A stretch of 64,000 bases of DNA from Scytonema hofmannii PCC 7110 (GCF_000346485.2 NZ_KQ976354.1:8484039-8548038); one strand, 5' to 3'. Shown: positions 15,786 to 25,486, numbered from the stretch's first letter. The notes: generated by a model from the sequence alone, not told the origin. Made by a program: numbers and translations.

Positions 15786-15836
15786 CGTAAAGTCTAATGC
15801 TTTATCAGCATAACAGCTATAACTTTTAGGCATAGT
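15786..15836. promoter_or_regulatory. Recurrent operator-like motif, copy C
   Basis: The stretch AAAGTCTAATGCTTTATCAG, GCTATAACTTTTAGGCATAG lies upstream of the minus-strand gene at 15704. The remainder of the 472-base gene-free interval 15705-16176 has a GTAGGTAGGACTATACCGC dispersed repeat at about 15890-15950 and the promoter-like module described next. Confidence 0.4.
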
Positions 15837-16034
15837 GACTAGAACTTCAGTAATTACTCCCTTCCCCACCATGAAGATTATTTAAATACGTAGGTAGGAC
15901 TATACCGCACATTTGCGCTTTGTAGAGCATAGCCCACCTACAAAAATCGCTCATTTTAGAGTGTAAAGGGAGTACATCTCCATAAAGGTCTTACATAAAA
16001 ACGTATAAAATATAACTAAAAGCGATTTGCTTAG

Positions 16035-16185
16035 AAAATGTGTAAAAGCACAAATTCGTTAGATAAGTAGGATAAGCAAGATAAGTAGGATAAGTTTAAT
16101 ATTTATCATCTTGTTTAGTAACTAAGAAAATCTTTAATAGACAAAAGATAACAAGGCTTAACTCATACATAATTCTTTGAAAAAA
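16035..16185 (+). promoter_or_regulatory. Conserved upstream module, copy 1
   Basis: This noncoding stretch contains GTAAAAGCACAAAT, tandem ATAAGTAGG repeats, ACTAAGAAAATC and AAGGCTTAACTCATACATAA just before the methyltransferase start at 16177. The same ordered blocks recur near 21.3, 38.7 and 39.6 kb. The final block, with CATACATAAT, could be a -10 region. Confidence 0.5.
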
Positions 16186-16848
16186 TATTCCTTAGAACTG
16201 CAAGCTAGCTTGCACCAACAAATTCCAACCAGCCTTGTGGATTTATATCAATTGCCTTTGGAAGAGTTTTTACAACAAGAGCAGGCGGCGGAGTGGTTGC
16301 AGAAGTGGTGGGAGCGCTCGCAAAGACGGTGGCATATAGATGATCCGGTAATAGCAAATTTTTGTGATGGTGTGTTGTTGGTACCTATGTTAATAACACT
16401 CCAACAGCATCAGAAGCAAACAGACAAGATGACTGACTGGTTCAGCAAATGGAATCTACCAGTCCAAAAGGTGTTGCAAGAGATACTTTTGTGCCTGGGT
16501 TGGGTTCGCATGAATTCAGGAACGCTAATATTGACAGAAACTGGTGGTTTTTTGGTGGAAAGAGCTTTAATGATGGGAGTCACTGCTTCCTATGGACCAA
16601 TGTTGGCGAGAATGGAACAGTTATTGTTTGGCGATGCAGGTGCAGTGCTGTTGCACGATAAAGACGGACACGAGAGTCATTTGGAGCGAACTTTGAATGT
16701 TGTCGCCAGTACTTTTCAACACAAGCGCTACTTTAGCGATCTTGATGAAATAATCGTATCGATTTTCAATCGCCACCCCATAGAAAAACAGCCTAAATAC
16801 ATAGTTAATATAGGTTGTGGAGATTTGAATTTGACGGGCTACGTCTAA
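16177..16848 (+). pseudogene. SAM-dependent methyltransferase, truncated after motif I
   Basis: The 223-residue reading (TTG start at 16177) has the helical N-terminal region of a class I methyltransferase family linked to polyketide-type pathways (CDGVLLVPMLITLQ, LVERALMMGVTASYGPML, HLERTLNVVASTFQHKRYF). It reaches motif I as YIVNIGCGD and then diverges into LNLTGYV-stop. The whole catalytic domain after motif I is missing, so the product cannot be an active methyltransferase. The break at about 16830 joins it tail to tail with the truncated gene on the other strand. Confidence 0.7.
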
Positions 16849-17658
16849 CTCTGCTCCCATTCGCAGGTTTTCTTCCTTTAGTCTTGCATTGAGCATGATA
16901 ATTTCTTCATTGGCTGTTGCGAGTTCAGCGGTGCGATCGAAAACTTTGGTCTCAGAAGACGTTATGAGTGATCAGCTTAAAATAGAAAATGCTCCAACAC
17001 TGGTCAATGATGCCAACCAACTGGTATCGGTTGGAGGAATCTCCTGAGACAATGATGTCAATGGACTAAAACAAACTGCTGCCATGCCGACGTAGTGCAT
17101 TATCGGTACAGCGCAACCCATTAATGCTGAAGCACCAATTTTCTGCCACCAGATAACAGGTTTTTGTTGACGCAGGTAACGGATTAGCCATAGGGCAACC
17201 AGTGATACAGCGATCGCAATCCCGGCAGAAAGGGTGACAAGGCGCAAATCGTAATGAGCGATCGCGGGTAGTCTCATGGCTGCCATGCCTGTATAGTGCA
17301 TTGTGGTAATACCTGCCCCCATCAGCAGACTTGCACCTAACAGGCTGAGAATCTGTATTGTTTTGCGGCTAGTAATCCATAGGGCTAGCCCTGATGCCAA
17401 AATCGCAGGCAAAACAGATACGAAAACAATCGTTTCCTCATAACGAATTGGCACAGTTACATGAAACGCCAACATCCCAATAAAATGCATAGACCAGATG
17501 CCAATTCCCATGGAACTTGCACCACCAATTAACCAACCAATCCAGGTGTGTCCAATAGCCGTTGTGATGCGTTCTGTGAGATCCAAAGCAGTGTAGGCAC
17601 AGAGAATAGCAATGATAACGGAGAGAATGACTAAGTTTAGATCGTAGGAAACAGGCAT
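16830..17658 (-). pseudogene. MHYT sensor protein with in-frame stop, truncated before its effector domain
   Basis: From ATG 17658 the protein has seven hydrophobic segments and three MHYT motifs (SMHFIGM, TMHYTGM, IMHYVGM), the bacterial sensor proposed to bind copper and sense oxygen, CO or NO. The frame meets TGA at 16972-16974, then continues in the same frame as TKVFDRTAELATANEEI and NARLKEENLRMGAELDVARQ, a coiled coil that normally leads into a SpoIIE-type PP2C phosphatase or similar output. The sequence stops being this gene at about 16830. The MHYT part may be expressed alone as 228 residues. Its proximity to NOS genes is suggestive because NO is a proposed MHYT ligand. Confidence 0.75.
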
Positions 17659-18232
17659 AGCTTAACTAAATTGTCTTGAATCTCATTAATTTTTGCAGAT
17701 AAAGCGAAGGGGTTTTCAAATCTTCTCTCCTTATAGGAGAAAGGTTTTGACTAAACTTTGCCAATTTTCAAACATCCTCTAATATCAATTAATGGGACTT
17801 AGACAAAAAACACTCATAAAAAGGCGACAGACGGAAATCTGAAAACCCAGATCGCATCTGAATTTCTTAATTATGAATTACGAATTAATCTTACAGAATT
17901 TAATTACCGACAATTAAATACTTACAACAGTTTAGGGTAATAAAACATATATGTAAAGTCTAATACATTAGAATTTATAATTATGGAAGCTATACCTTTT
18001 AGGCATACACTATAAAATTTCTAAGCGTCCTGGAGTGGGGGTACGCAAAGAACCCACAATATTGGCATTCCCCCCAACCGTTTTCTGTTTGTTATTTCAA
18101 TAAATAGGAAAATTAGGAAAAGTGATTTTTCAAATGAGTACGGGTAGAGGAAGAGACTGCGGTGAAGATTCCAGAAGCATTAATTCTTGTTGCAAAGTTT
18201 TTCAAAGGCGTCTTTGCGCCTTTTCGTGACTT
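17659..18232. other. Gene-free interval with operator-like motif and a hairpin
   Basis: The interval upstream of the MHYT gene contains another copy of the operator-like pattern at 17953-18006 (GTAAAGTCTAATACATTAG, then GCTATACCTTTTAGGCATAC). A hairpin pairs AAGGCG with CGCCTT at about 18198-18215, just past the MscS stop on the minus strand, and may be a weak terminator because the following T run is poor. No gene was found. Confidence 0.4.
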
Positions 18233-19888
18233 TTATCGATACAAGTAGGATTGCCGCAACTGCCGAATAACTTCACCTTGCACTTCGCTTTTGACCCGAT
18301 AGCCACGCTGACATTGTTCCAATTTAATATTGTCTACAAAGAACCTAACAATATATTCCACTGATGCGACTTGTTGAGTATTGTTCTCCTTTATTTTCTC
18401 CATCCAAATTTTTGGAGCTTGCCACAACGGTTGAGGACTTTTGAACCTTTCGTTAAGCCAATTAGCTAATTCTAAGACATAGTCGTCCAGTTTCCTTTCA
18501 TCAACTTTGTGTTGGTAAATATTCTGATACAACTTATTAACTCTTAGCTTCAGCAATTCAATTTTTCTCTCCCATTCTTCTTGTAAATTATCGGGATCTT
18601 CCTCTGTCAAATCTGGGTCTTTTAGCCATGTTTTATACCATGTTCTCACTGAATTAATCAGCATATCTTCTTCGACTAATTCTTTTATTGTAAATAATCT
18701 TCGCTTGCCTTGGCAATCGCCTACCACCTCTAACCCAATTTCTTTGATAATATCTAGATAATTGTTTTGAATATTTCGCCTTTCCTCTATGTCCAATCCA
18801 TCCTTTTCTAGAATCTTGATTTTCTCGCTCAAATCTCTGAGTTTTTGGTTGATTTCTTCGAGAATTTTGTTGACTTTCTTTTCCGCCAATAGGCGTTCTC
18901 GTCCAGTTTCTTTCTTTAAGCGTCTGCGTTCATCGAACTCTGTCTCTTTCTCGAATTTATAATAGTTATCCATAACTTGAAGCTTGCAATCGATATTTCC
19001 TAGTGTATCTGGATGAGCTAGGACAACTTCTTTGAGAATACTTATGGCTTGACCTAGCTCTACATCTACTCGTAAAGGAACGCTGAGTGAATAGCAGTAG
19101 TGCGGAGCCGGACGACTCAGATTGATGATCTTTTGACTTTCCAAACTTCCGTTGGGAATATAGATTTCACAATTGGTATCAATTAGCAGCAATTTAGTTA
19201 AGCGCACACCTATCTTTTTAATCACCGCGACTGAGCCATCTGATAGGCTAATGACATCCCCAAACTGAAAGGGTGTATCAATCAACAGGACTAAGCCGCT
19301 AAAGAAGTTTGCCAAAATATCCTTCAGTGCAAAACCTAGCACAAACGTAGCGCCCCCAAATGCCACCCACAGCCCAGTTAAATCCAGTCCTAAAGACTGT
19401 AAAAACAAAAAGCCTCCAATTATGTAGATGAGCAGTGGTAAGGTAGTTTCTAGCAGTGGTACTAAGACATCATCCCACATAGCCTCAGTATTTTGGGCGT
19501 ATTTTTTCAAGTAGTAAGCAATAACTTGAGTAAATAGTTGAGCGCTCCAATAACTAGCAGCCGCGACAATTAAAGCCGATAACACTTTCTCAAATAAAGG
19601 AATGAACTGAGCGTTCCCAAAACTCAGCATCGAGATTTTCAAAGCGCTAAGAATGAGAATTGTTAGCAGCGGAACCTGTGAAACATTCAAAGCAACAATG
19701 GCAATCTCCCTTTCCCGGCGGCGAAAGAATAGACGCAACCCATAGAACAGGGTTATGTATATTAAGAAAACGACAATTGCCCAAGTGACTAGGCTCGATA
19801 GAAAAGAACTGAATTGACCCACCATAGGCAGAGGAAGTTGTAGTAAGCGAGTTGTAAAGTTTAAGGTTTCTCTCAAATTATCTATCAT
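18233..19888 (-). CDS. MscS family mechanosensitive channel with long coiled-coil C-terminus, copy 1
   Basis: The 551-residue product starts MIDNLRETLNFTTRLLQL. It has about four N-terminal membrane helices and an MscS pore and beta domain (LWVAFGGATFVLGFALKDIL, NFFSGLVLLIDTPFQFGDVI, then VAVIKKIGVRLTKLL and IYIPNGSLESQKIINLSRP). About 270 residues of charged helices follow (LKKETGRERLLAEKK, KILEEINQKLRDLSEKIKI). Typical MscS is about 286 residues, so the C-terminal half is a large cytosolic addition. MscS proteins release solutes under membrane tension. A nearly identical copy lies at 34963-36618. Confidence 0.88.
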   Translation of the reverse strand: MIDNLRETLNFTTRLLQLPLPMVGQFSSFLSSLVTWAIVVFLIYITLFYGLRLFFRRREREIAIVALNVSQVPLLTILILSALKISMLSFGNAQFIPLFEKVLSALIVAAASYWSAQLFTQVIAYYLKKYAQNTEAMWDDVLVPLLETTLPLLIYIIGGFLFLQSLGLDLTGLWVAFGGATFVLGFALKDILANFFSGLVLLIDTPFQFGDVISLSDGSVAVIKKIGVRLTKLLLIDTNCEIYIPNGSLESQKIINLSRPAPHYCYSLSVPLRVDVELGQAISILKEVVLAHPDTLGNIDCKLQVMDNYYKFEKETEFDERRRLKKETGRERLLAEKKVNKILEEINQKLRDLSEKIKILEKDGLDIEERRNIQNNYLDIIKEIGLEVVGDCQGKRRLFTIKELVEEDMLINSVRTWYKTWLKDPDLTEEDPDNLQEEWERKIELLKLRVNKLYQNIYQHKVDERKLDDYVLELANWLNERFKSPQPLWQAPKIWMEKIKENNTQQVASVEYIVRFFVDNIKLEQCQRGYRVKSEVQGEVIRQLRQSYLYR

Positions 19889-19895
19889 TTGAAAT

Positions 19896-20117
19896 TTAAA
19901 GAGGTTTCCCAGCTAGAGTCGGTTGGTTGACGGCAAATCCTTTGTGATAGGCGATCGCAATTAGAAAGGCAAATATCATAGTGGCTAGTACTCGTCGCCA
20001 AATGGCACGAATCACAGAACTTCTGAAATCAATTGCTAAATCTAACCACGTCGATCTCCTGATGAGTTTCATCTTCCCTCGTCTTCCTACACCTAATTTA
20101 CCTTGAGAGCGTTGCAT
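19896..20117 (-). pseudogene. Bestrophin N-terminal fragment, copy 1
   Basis: The 73-residue frame reads KLIRRSTWLDLAIDFRSSVI and RVLATMIFAFLIAIAYHKGF, the N-terminus and first helix of a bestrophin. It breaks at NQPTLAGKPL, where an intact protein continues SLIPGVVLGLLLVFRT. The break lies directly against the MscS start. It cannot form a channel. Confidence 0.8.
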
Positions 20118-20196
20118 ATTTGCGTTATTGGTTTCGTGGGACAGCCCTTCCCTTGTACTGACGGGCTGTTCTGCTCATCCCACAAGATTTATGTCA

Positions 20197-20613
20197 TTAA
20201 TCAGCAACGCTGGATTTAGAATTAAGCTTACCTAATGTTACACCCAATTGCACACCAAGCATCCCAACTAGCATACTGCCTAACCAATAGATTAAAGCTA
20301 CTGTTGTATTACCTTTATCTATTTGGGTAAAAATCTCTAATCCGTAAGTCGAAAAAGTGGTATAAGCTCCACAAAAACCAGTTGCGATCGCTAACCGAAC
20401 TTCCGGTGAAAATTTTTGAAGCCTTTGCTCGTTTAAGGTGTAAAACCAAGCAATAATAAAACAGCCTGTTACATTAATAAAAAACGTTCCATAGTAGGAA
20501 AAATCTTTACCAATCATTGCTTTGGTAAATTCAGTTATAAAGTAGCGCCCTAAAGCACCTGGAATAGCACCTAAGGCGATCGCGATGACAGTGCGAATAA
20601 AAGTGTTTTGCAT
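20197..20613 (-). CDS. crcB: Fluoride channel FluC/CrcB, first of pair (copy 1)
   Basis: From ATG 20613 (MQNTFIRTVIAIALGAIPGA), preceded by AAGGA, the 138-residue protein has four hydrophobic helices and the CrcB signatures GALGRYFITEF, GTFFINVTGCFIIAW and ATGFCGAYTTFSTYGLE. CrcB/FluC are small dual-topology membrane proteins that export fluoride. It is about 50 bp from a second crcB gene in the same direction. Paired crcB genes may form heteromeric channels. No fluoride riboswitch was recognised upstream. Confidence 0.9.
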   Translation of the reverse strand: MQNTFIRTVIAIALGAIPGALGRYFITEFTKAMIGKDFSYYGTFFINVTGCFIIAWFYTLNEQRLQKFSPEVRLAIATGFCGAYTTFSTYGLEIFTQIDKGNTTVALIYWLGSMLVGMLGVQLGVTLGKLNSKSSVAD

Positions 20614-20681
20614 TATCAAAAGTTTCCTTGACAATTAAGTGATTAAATACAGGTTAGTATTTTTGCTAAAATGAATCGCTA

Positions 20682-21089
20682 CTATCCCACCATTCCCTTC
20701 GCTAAATAGCTCCCTAATACAATACCAATGACTACTAAAACTGCACTGCCTGCCCAATAAAAAATGGTGCTTCCCTGCTTGCCATTTCGCCACAGCGTCA
20801 ATGTATCGTATCCGTAGGTTGAGAAGGTTGTATAAGCTCCCAAGAAACCAGTTCTTACCAGTAAATCTATCTCAGGTGGAAATCCTTTAATCCCTTTAAA
20901 TAAGGTGAAGAAAAAGCCCATGAGTAAACAGCCTGTGAAATTGATAATAAAAGTCCCGTAAGGAAAGTTTGTACCTATGGCTCTTTTACAAAATTCAGTT
21001 AGATAATAGCGACTCACAGCACCAGGAACTGCACCTATCGCGATCGCAAGCACACCGAATAAAGTAACATTCTGCAGCAATTTGCACAC
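20682..21089 (-). CDS. crcB: Fluoride channel FluC/CrcB, second of pair (copy 1)
   Basis: The 135-residue protein (GTG start 21089) shares the family pattern GAVSRYYLTEFCKRA, GTFIINFTGCLLMGFFF and RTGFLGAYTTFSTYGYDTL, with four membrane helices. It heads the minus-strand series fluC-fluC-bestrophin fragment-MscS. An operator-like motif lies about 90 bp before its start. Together with MscS and bestrophin it suggests anion or halide homeostasis. Confidence 0.9.
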   Translation of the reverse strand: MCKLLQNVTLFGVLAIAIGAVPGAVSRYYLTEFCKRAIGTNFPYGTFIINFTGCLLMGFFFTLFKGIKGFPPEIDLLVRTGFLGAYTTFSTYGYDTLTLWRNGKQGSTIFYWAGSAVLVVIGIVLGSYLAKGMVG

Positions 21090-21713
21090 TCTTTAGCTAA
21101 TTACATTCTATGAGATTAAATTTAATTTTTGAGAATAAAAACTTTATTGAATTTTAATGTAATAGGACACCTCCGTAAAGTCTAATGCTTTATAAGCATA
21201 ATAGTTATAACTTTTAAATATATCATGCTGGCTCTTTAGTATTAAATCTCCATAAAAGTCTTGCTATAACAGGTTTCTATAACTTTTTACTTCTAAAATT
21301 TTGTTGGTAAAATTTGTCAAAGTGCAAATCAGTAAAATAAGTAGGATAAGTAGGACGATTTATTATCATTTTTTTTGAATAAGAAAATCATGAAATCCAA
21401 AAGTGCTAAAGCTAGAAAAGCTTAACTCATATATAATAAGGATTTTAAAAAATAAGAAATAGAAGGATAAGTAGGTTTTCAAAATACTTTTGACAAAATA
21501 TAAACAGTTTAGCGAGAGTTTTCTTTTTTGGATACTTGTGTTACTCTTTCAATTGAGAGAAATAAGTGATTGAAAAAATTCAGCGAGGGCTTGAAGGTTG
21601 TTAAAGATAGAACAGTTTATCAAGGATTTATTAACTTCGTAAGCGTAGGAACGCTATTAATTATAGCTGGTACGTTGAACAACCAAAGGCTTATCAAACG
21701 ATGAGGAAAAACA
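21090..21713. promoter_or_regulatory. Divergent regulatory interval: operator-like motif and conserved upstream module, copy 2
   Basis: This 624-base interval between the fluC and ParA genes has the operator-like motif at 21176-21225 (GTAAAGTCTAATGCTTTATA, then AGTTATAACTTTTAAATAT). The conserved module runs 21230-21602, with GTAGGATAAGTAGGA repeats, AGCTTAACTCATATATAATA and a GCGAGAGTTTTC...CAATTGAGAGAAATAAG tail. About 370 bases closely match 39475-39846. Its last part directs toward the ParA gene. No ORF is present. Confidence 0.5.
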
Positions 21714-22460
21714 ATGACTAAAATTATTTCAATTCACTCCTATCGAGGTGGTACGGGAAAATCTAACACCACCGCGAACTTAGCAGCAACTGCTGCTTTA
21801 TTAGGCAAGCGAGTTGCCTTGGTTGATACAGACATCCAATCCCCTGGTGTGAACATCCTTTTTGGGTTAAAAGATGACCAAATCAAGCATACCCTCAATG
21901 ATTATTTGTGGGGACGCTGCGAAATTAAAGAAGTCACCCATGATGTCAGCGCTGTCCTCAACGGCGAAGGCGGAAGCATTTATCTCATTCCTTCAAGTAT
22001 GAAAAGCGACAACATTGCCAAAGTTCTCAGCGAAGGTTACGATGTCGAGTTACTTCAAGAAGGATTATACCAACTCAATAACCTGCTAAATTTAGACTAT
22101 CTCTTTATTGATACTCATCCGGGAATTAACGAAGAAACTTTACTCTCAATCGGCATTTCCGATACCTTAATAATTATCCTCCGTCCCGACCAACAAGACT
22201 ATTTAGGAACAGCAGTAGTCATTGAGGTTGCAGAAAACTTAGAAGTTCCCCAAATGTTGTTAGTAGTCAATCAAGTATTACCAGACTTTGACCTCAAAGC
22301 GTTGCGACAGAAAGTAGAAGCAACCTACAACAAACCTGTTGCGGGAATTATGCCCCTTTCTACTGAGATGATTCGCTTAGGTAGTCAAGGATTATTTTCC
22401 TTACAGTATCCCGACCACGAATTAACGGCTGGATATAAAGAGATTGTTTCTCATATTTAA
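21714..22460 (+). CDS. MinD/ParA-family ATPase
   Basis: The 248-residue product starts at ATG 21714 behind a GAGG ribosome-binding site. It has the deviant Walker A motif YRGGTGKSNTTANLA, switch I-like VDTDIQSPGVN and the Walker B region LDYLFIDTHPGINEETL. Homologues act in chromosome or plasmid partition, division-site placement or positioning of protein complexes. No ParB or centromere repeats were found beside it. It leads the gene series that continues with the proposed beta-alanyl-amine pathway 264 bp downstream and shares their strand, but membership of that pathway is uncertain. Confidence 0.85.
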   Translation: MTKIISIHSYRGGTGKSNTTANLAATAALLGKRVALVDTDIQSPGVNILFGLKDDQIKHTLNDYLWGRCEIKEVTHDVSAVLNGEGGSIYLIPSSMKSDNIAKVLSEGYDVELLQEGLYQLNNLLNLDYLFIDTHPGINEETLLSIGISDTLIIILRPDQQDYLGTAVVIEVAENLEVPQMLLVVNQVLPDFDLKALRQKVEATYNKPVAGIMPLSTEMIRLGSQGLFSLQYPDHELTAGYKEIVSHI

Positions 22461-22723
22461 TGCCACAGCTAACTCAATTCGTTAGAAATCGTTCACCACA
22501 CGAACAAAAGAACCACCTTCCGGTGCATAAAATAGAGCTTGTAAAACAGTTTTTTTGACTGGTTATCTGACATTTTTTAGTTGCCATTTTGGGATTTTTT
22601 ATACTATGCTAAGTATAGAGTTTAAGACGAAGAGGAAGATTCAATAAGGTGACCTGTGCGCTCCAATTAACAGTGTAAACATTAATAATGTAATTATATA
22701 GCAACGACATAGGATTAGCGTAT

Positions 22724-24013
22724 TTGACAAAGTTTAGCGCTGTGTTTGGCTTGCCAAAAAAACTTCACTTAGTTTTTATGAAAAAAGTAACCTTTCCTTT
22801 AATAAATACAGATACTTATATGCCTCTCAATTTAGAGAATCTTTGTTTGCTAGCACCCCAGGATTTACTCAGCAGTTACCCATTAAGTCAGCCCGTTGCC
22901 ATTCAGGTACATCAGGCAATAACGCAACTTCAACAAGCCTTGTCTCAAGAGGAATCTTTGCAGGCGAATACTATCAATACCGCCTTACAGCAACTTACCC
23001 CATTGGAAGTCATTCCCCTGGCGAAAGAATTCTCCACTGGCACTAACTTGAAGTACCAGCAAGTTCAAGAGTTTGACCGCTATATGGAAGTCCAACACAT
23101 TCAAGCCGAAGAACCTGCTAAGTTAATAGTTACGAGCCTATTGAGAGTTTATTTAGGTTTTTTAGAAATTAGTACATATCTTCCTTTTAATTCTAACAAA
23201 GCATCTGTTAAAGCTGGATTTAAAACTTATGCTCTTCTCTTAAAAAGAGCGTTTAAATTAGACGAATACAATTTAAATAATATTTTCAATATGATTGTTT
23301 TAAAAAACGATCAGATCGAGTTAAATCTTGATCCAAACCAAAAGCTTTCTTCCCTTCATATATGGAAGAAAGGACATTGGGTATTTTTAGTATTTAGCCA
23401 AGCCTTAATTATAAGTTTAAATCGCTTGGTTGCTGCCATTGGTAACGACCAACTCAACCAAGCAAAAGTTGAGTTAGAAACGGCTACTGAACTTATGTAT
23501 GCATCGGGAGCGGCAATGAAACTTACTGGTAATTTTACTAAAGAGAAATATGAAAGTGAAATCCGCCCTACTATGACTCCTGGTCATCCCCAGTCGTTAG
23601 TACAGTCAGAAAATTTAAGTGGGTTAATGATGTGGGATCACGATTATCTGATTAATGTTATTTGCAAGCAAAAGCTATTACCCATCATGAAAACTCTACC
23701 TGCAATTCTCGAAACCGAACACGAAAAATTTGTCCGAGCTTACCAAGGTGGAATATCTGATGGACACAAGAGTATTTGTGCAGAATTTGGAGGAGGAGAG
23801 ATAGGGTCTTTGATAGCTACTTCTGAAAGTAGTGCTGCCATCAAAAATTTGCAGAAATTTGAAAAGAACCGAGCTAAAATACTCGATCCACAGGGTCGGG
23901 TAACGGGTGACTGTCCGTTAAATCAGACTCTGAGAGCTAAAACGTCTCTACAAATGATTCAATCTTGGAAGAAAAGAAAAAAAACTCAACATCCTCCCAA
24001 TCTCGAATCCTGA
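22724..24013 (+). CDS. Unrecognised mostly helical protein, weakly PrnB/IDO-like
   Basis: The reading begins at TTG 22724, with AGGA about 9 nt before. ATG 22778 (MKKVTFPLINTDTY) and ATG 22820 are alternatives. The roughly 400-residue product is helical, with ELETATELMYASGAAMKLT, EIRPTMTPGHPQSLVQSEN, MMWDHDYL and GISDGHKSICAEFGGGEIGS. The arrangement of a helix, an EIRP segment and a later histidine-containing segment recalls PrnB and the indoleamine 2,3-dioxygenase heme superfamily, but the similarity is faint and I am not sure. If it is a heme dioxygenase-like enzyme it would modify an aromatic amine or amino acid before or after beta-alanylation. It lies 96 bp before the decarboxylase. Confidence 0.6.
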   Translation: MTKFSAVFGLPKKLHLVFMKKVTFPLINTDTYMPLNLENLCLLAPQDLLSSYPLSQPVAIQVHQAITQLQQALSQEESLQANTINTALQQLTPLEVIPLAKEFSTGTNLKYQQVQEFDRYMEVQHIQAEEPAKLIVTSLLRVYLGFLEISTYLPFNSNKASVKAGFKTYALLLKRAFKLDEYNLNNIFNMIVLKNDQIELNLDPNQKLSSLHIWKKGHWVFLVFSQALIISLNRLVAAIGNDQLNQAKVELETATELMYASGAAMKLTGNFTKEKYESEIRPTMTPGHPQSLVQSENLSGLMMWDHDYLINVICKQKLLPIMKTLPAILETEHEKFVRAYQGGISDGHKSICAEFGGGEIGSLIATSESSAAIKNLQKFEKNRAKILDPQGRVTGDCPLNQTLRAKTSLQMIQSWKKRKKTQHPPNLES

Positions 24014-24109
24014 ATCTTCCCAAAATTTTACAAGGAACCAACTTATAAACTGATTCTGGCACTCAAATGCTGATAATGTCTGTATAAATTCACAACAGGA
24101 TGCCAACAA

Positions 24110-25486
24110 ATGATATTAGAAAAAGAAAGTTTAGGATTACTTCAAGAAGCACTAGCACGACTAGAAGAAGGTTTTCACAATCTGCCAAAATGCGATCTCT
24201 CTCCTAACTTAGATGCTTTGAGACTCATCCTTTTGGAAGTTGCAGACCGGATGCAAGACAATTATCCCTATCCCCATCCCCTCTACGCTGGGCAAATGCT
24301 CAAACCTCCCACGGAAATTGCCCGTCTTGCTTACACCCTATCCCTTTGGATCAATCCCAACAATCACGCTCTTGATGGTGGACGGGCAAGTTCGGCAATG
24401 GAGAGAGAGGCGGTTGCAGAAATTGCCAAAATGTTTGGTTGGGAAACCCATTTGGGACATCTGTGTAGTGGTGGGACAATGGCGAATTTAGAGGGCTTAT
24501 GGGTTGCAGAAAATTTACAACCAAACAAAAAAGTTGTCGCTTCTAATCAAGCACACTACACCCATTCAAGAATTTGTGGCGTGCTTCGCCTTCCCTTCCA
24601 ATCCGTTCCCTGTGATAGTCACGCCCGAATGGATGTAGCAGCCCTGAAAAAACTTCTACAAGAAGATGATATTGGGACGGTTGTTGTCACTATTGGGACG
24701 ACGGCAACTGGTTCCATCGATCCGCTACCTGAGATTCTCGAACTACAGGCTGAATATGAGTTCCGCATTCATGTAGATACTGCCTACGGCGGCTACTTTA
24801 CTTTAATCGATAATCTTGATACCGAAACCAAAGCCGCTTTTGACTGTCTCAAACGGGTTGATTCTATTGTTGTCGATCCGCACAAACATGGACTCCAACC
24901 CTACGGCTGTGGCTGCATTCTCTTCAAAGACCCCTCTATAGGGAAGCTTTATAAACATGATTCACCCTACACCTACTTTAGTTCTGAGGAACTGCATTTA
25001 GGTGAAATTAGCTTGGAATGTTCAAGACCGGGTTCATCGGCAGTAGCACTTTGGGCAACTCAACGGTTACTACCTCTCATTCGGGGCGGTCAGTTTGCTG
25101 CTTCTTTAAGTCAGTCGCGAAAAGCAGCACTGACTCTTTTTGAAAAGCTGCAAAATGATTCGCGATTTATAGTAATTTTCCCGCCACAACTGGACATTGT
25201 TGTTTGGGTGGTAAAATCTCAGAGTGCAAGTGAATCTTCACGACTGGCAAAGGAGATTTTTGAAGCGGCGGCACGAGAAAATCTCCATCTAGCTATAGCG
25301 AACTTACCGAAAGAGCTATTGTTAGAGACTGGGGAAGAAATCAATTGGGATCGGGACTCTATTACCTGTCTGCGCTCCTGTCTGATGAAACCCGAACACC
25401 TGGATTGGATAGACCATATTTGGCAAATCCTTAACTCGGTAACGAACAAAGTACTTCAGACTGGGGAATTTAAACGGGCTTCATAA
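24110..25486 (+). CDS. Group II PLP-dependent amino acid decarboxylase
   Basis: The 458-residue product (ATG 24110, AGGA upstream) is an aromatic-amino-acid/glutamate-type decarboxylase. It shows HPLYAGQMLKPPTEIARLAY at the substrate side and GHLCSGGTMANLEGLW for PLP phosphate. Then come VVVTIGTTATGSIDP and IHVDTAYGGYF, with Asp for the pyridine nitrogen. IVVDPHKHGLQPYGCGCIL has the Schiff-base lysine in the DPHKHG motif. Such enzymes convert an amino acid to the amine and CO2. The substrate cannot be read from sequence; Tyr, Trp, Dopa, His and 2,4-diaminobutyrate are possible. In this operon it would supply the amine acceptor for the downstream synthetase. It lies 55 bp before the MATE gene. 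Confidence 0.87.
   Translation: MILEKESLGLLQEALARLEEGFHNLPKCDLSPNLDALRLILLEVADRMQDNYPYPHPLYAGQMLKPPTEIARLAYTLSLWINPNNHALDGGRASSAMEREAVAEIAKMFGWETHLGHLCSGGTMANLEGLWVAENLQPNKKVVASNQAHYTHSRICGVLRLPFQSVPCDSHARMDVAALKKLLQEDDIGTVVVTIGTTATGSIDPLPEILELQAEYEFRIHVDTAYGGYFTLIDNLDTETKAAFDCLKRVDSIVVDPHKHGLQPYGCGCILFKDPSIGKLYKHDSPYTYFSSEELHLGEISLECSRPGSSAVALWATQRLLPLIRGGQFAASLSQSRKAALTLFEKLQNDSRFIVIFPPQLDIVVWVVKSQSASESSRLAKEIFEAAARENLHLAIANLPKELLLETGEEINWDRDSITCLRSCLMKPEHLDWIDHIWQILNSVTNKVLQTGEFKRAS

Larger units (their letters stand above)
18234..21225. repeat. Duplicated MscS-bestrophin-fluC-fluC block, copy 1
   Basis: This block matches 34964-38606 in gene order, strand and most of its sequence. Copy 1 lacks about 0.5 kb between the MscS start and the bestrophin fragment. 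The MscS genes differ at few positions while the fluC genes differ more. Confidence 0.85.

Noticed and set aside
20636-21240. Fluoride riboswitch upstream of the fluC genes
   Set aside because: The conserved pseudoknot elements of the crcB motif were not seen in either copy of the upstream region.
21714-22460. Plasmid partition locus
   Set aside because: Only a ParA-like ATPase is present. There is no ParB, and the upstream tandem repeats also occur before unrelated genes, so plasmid origin is not supported.
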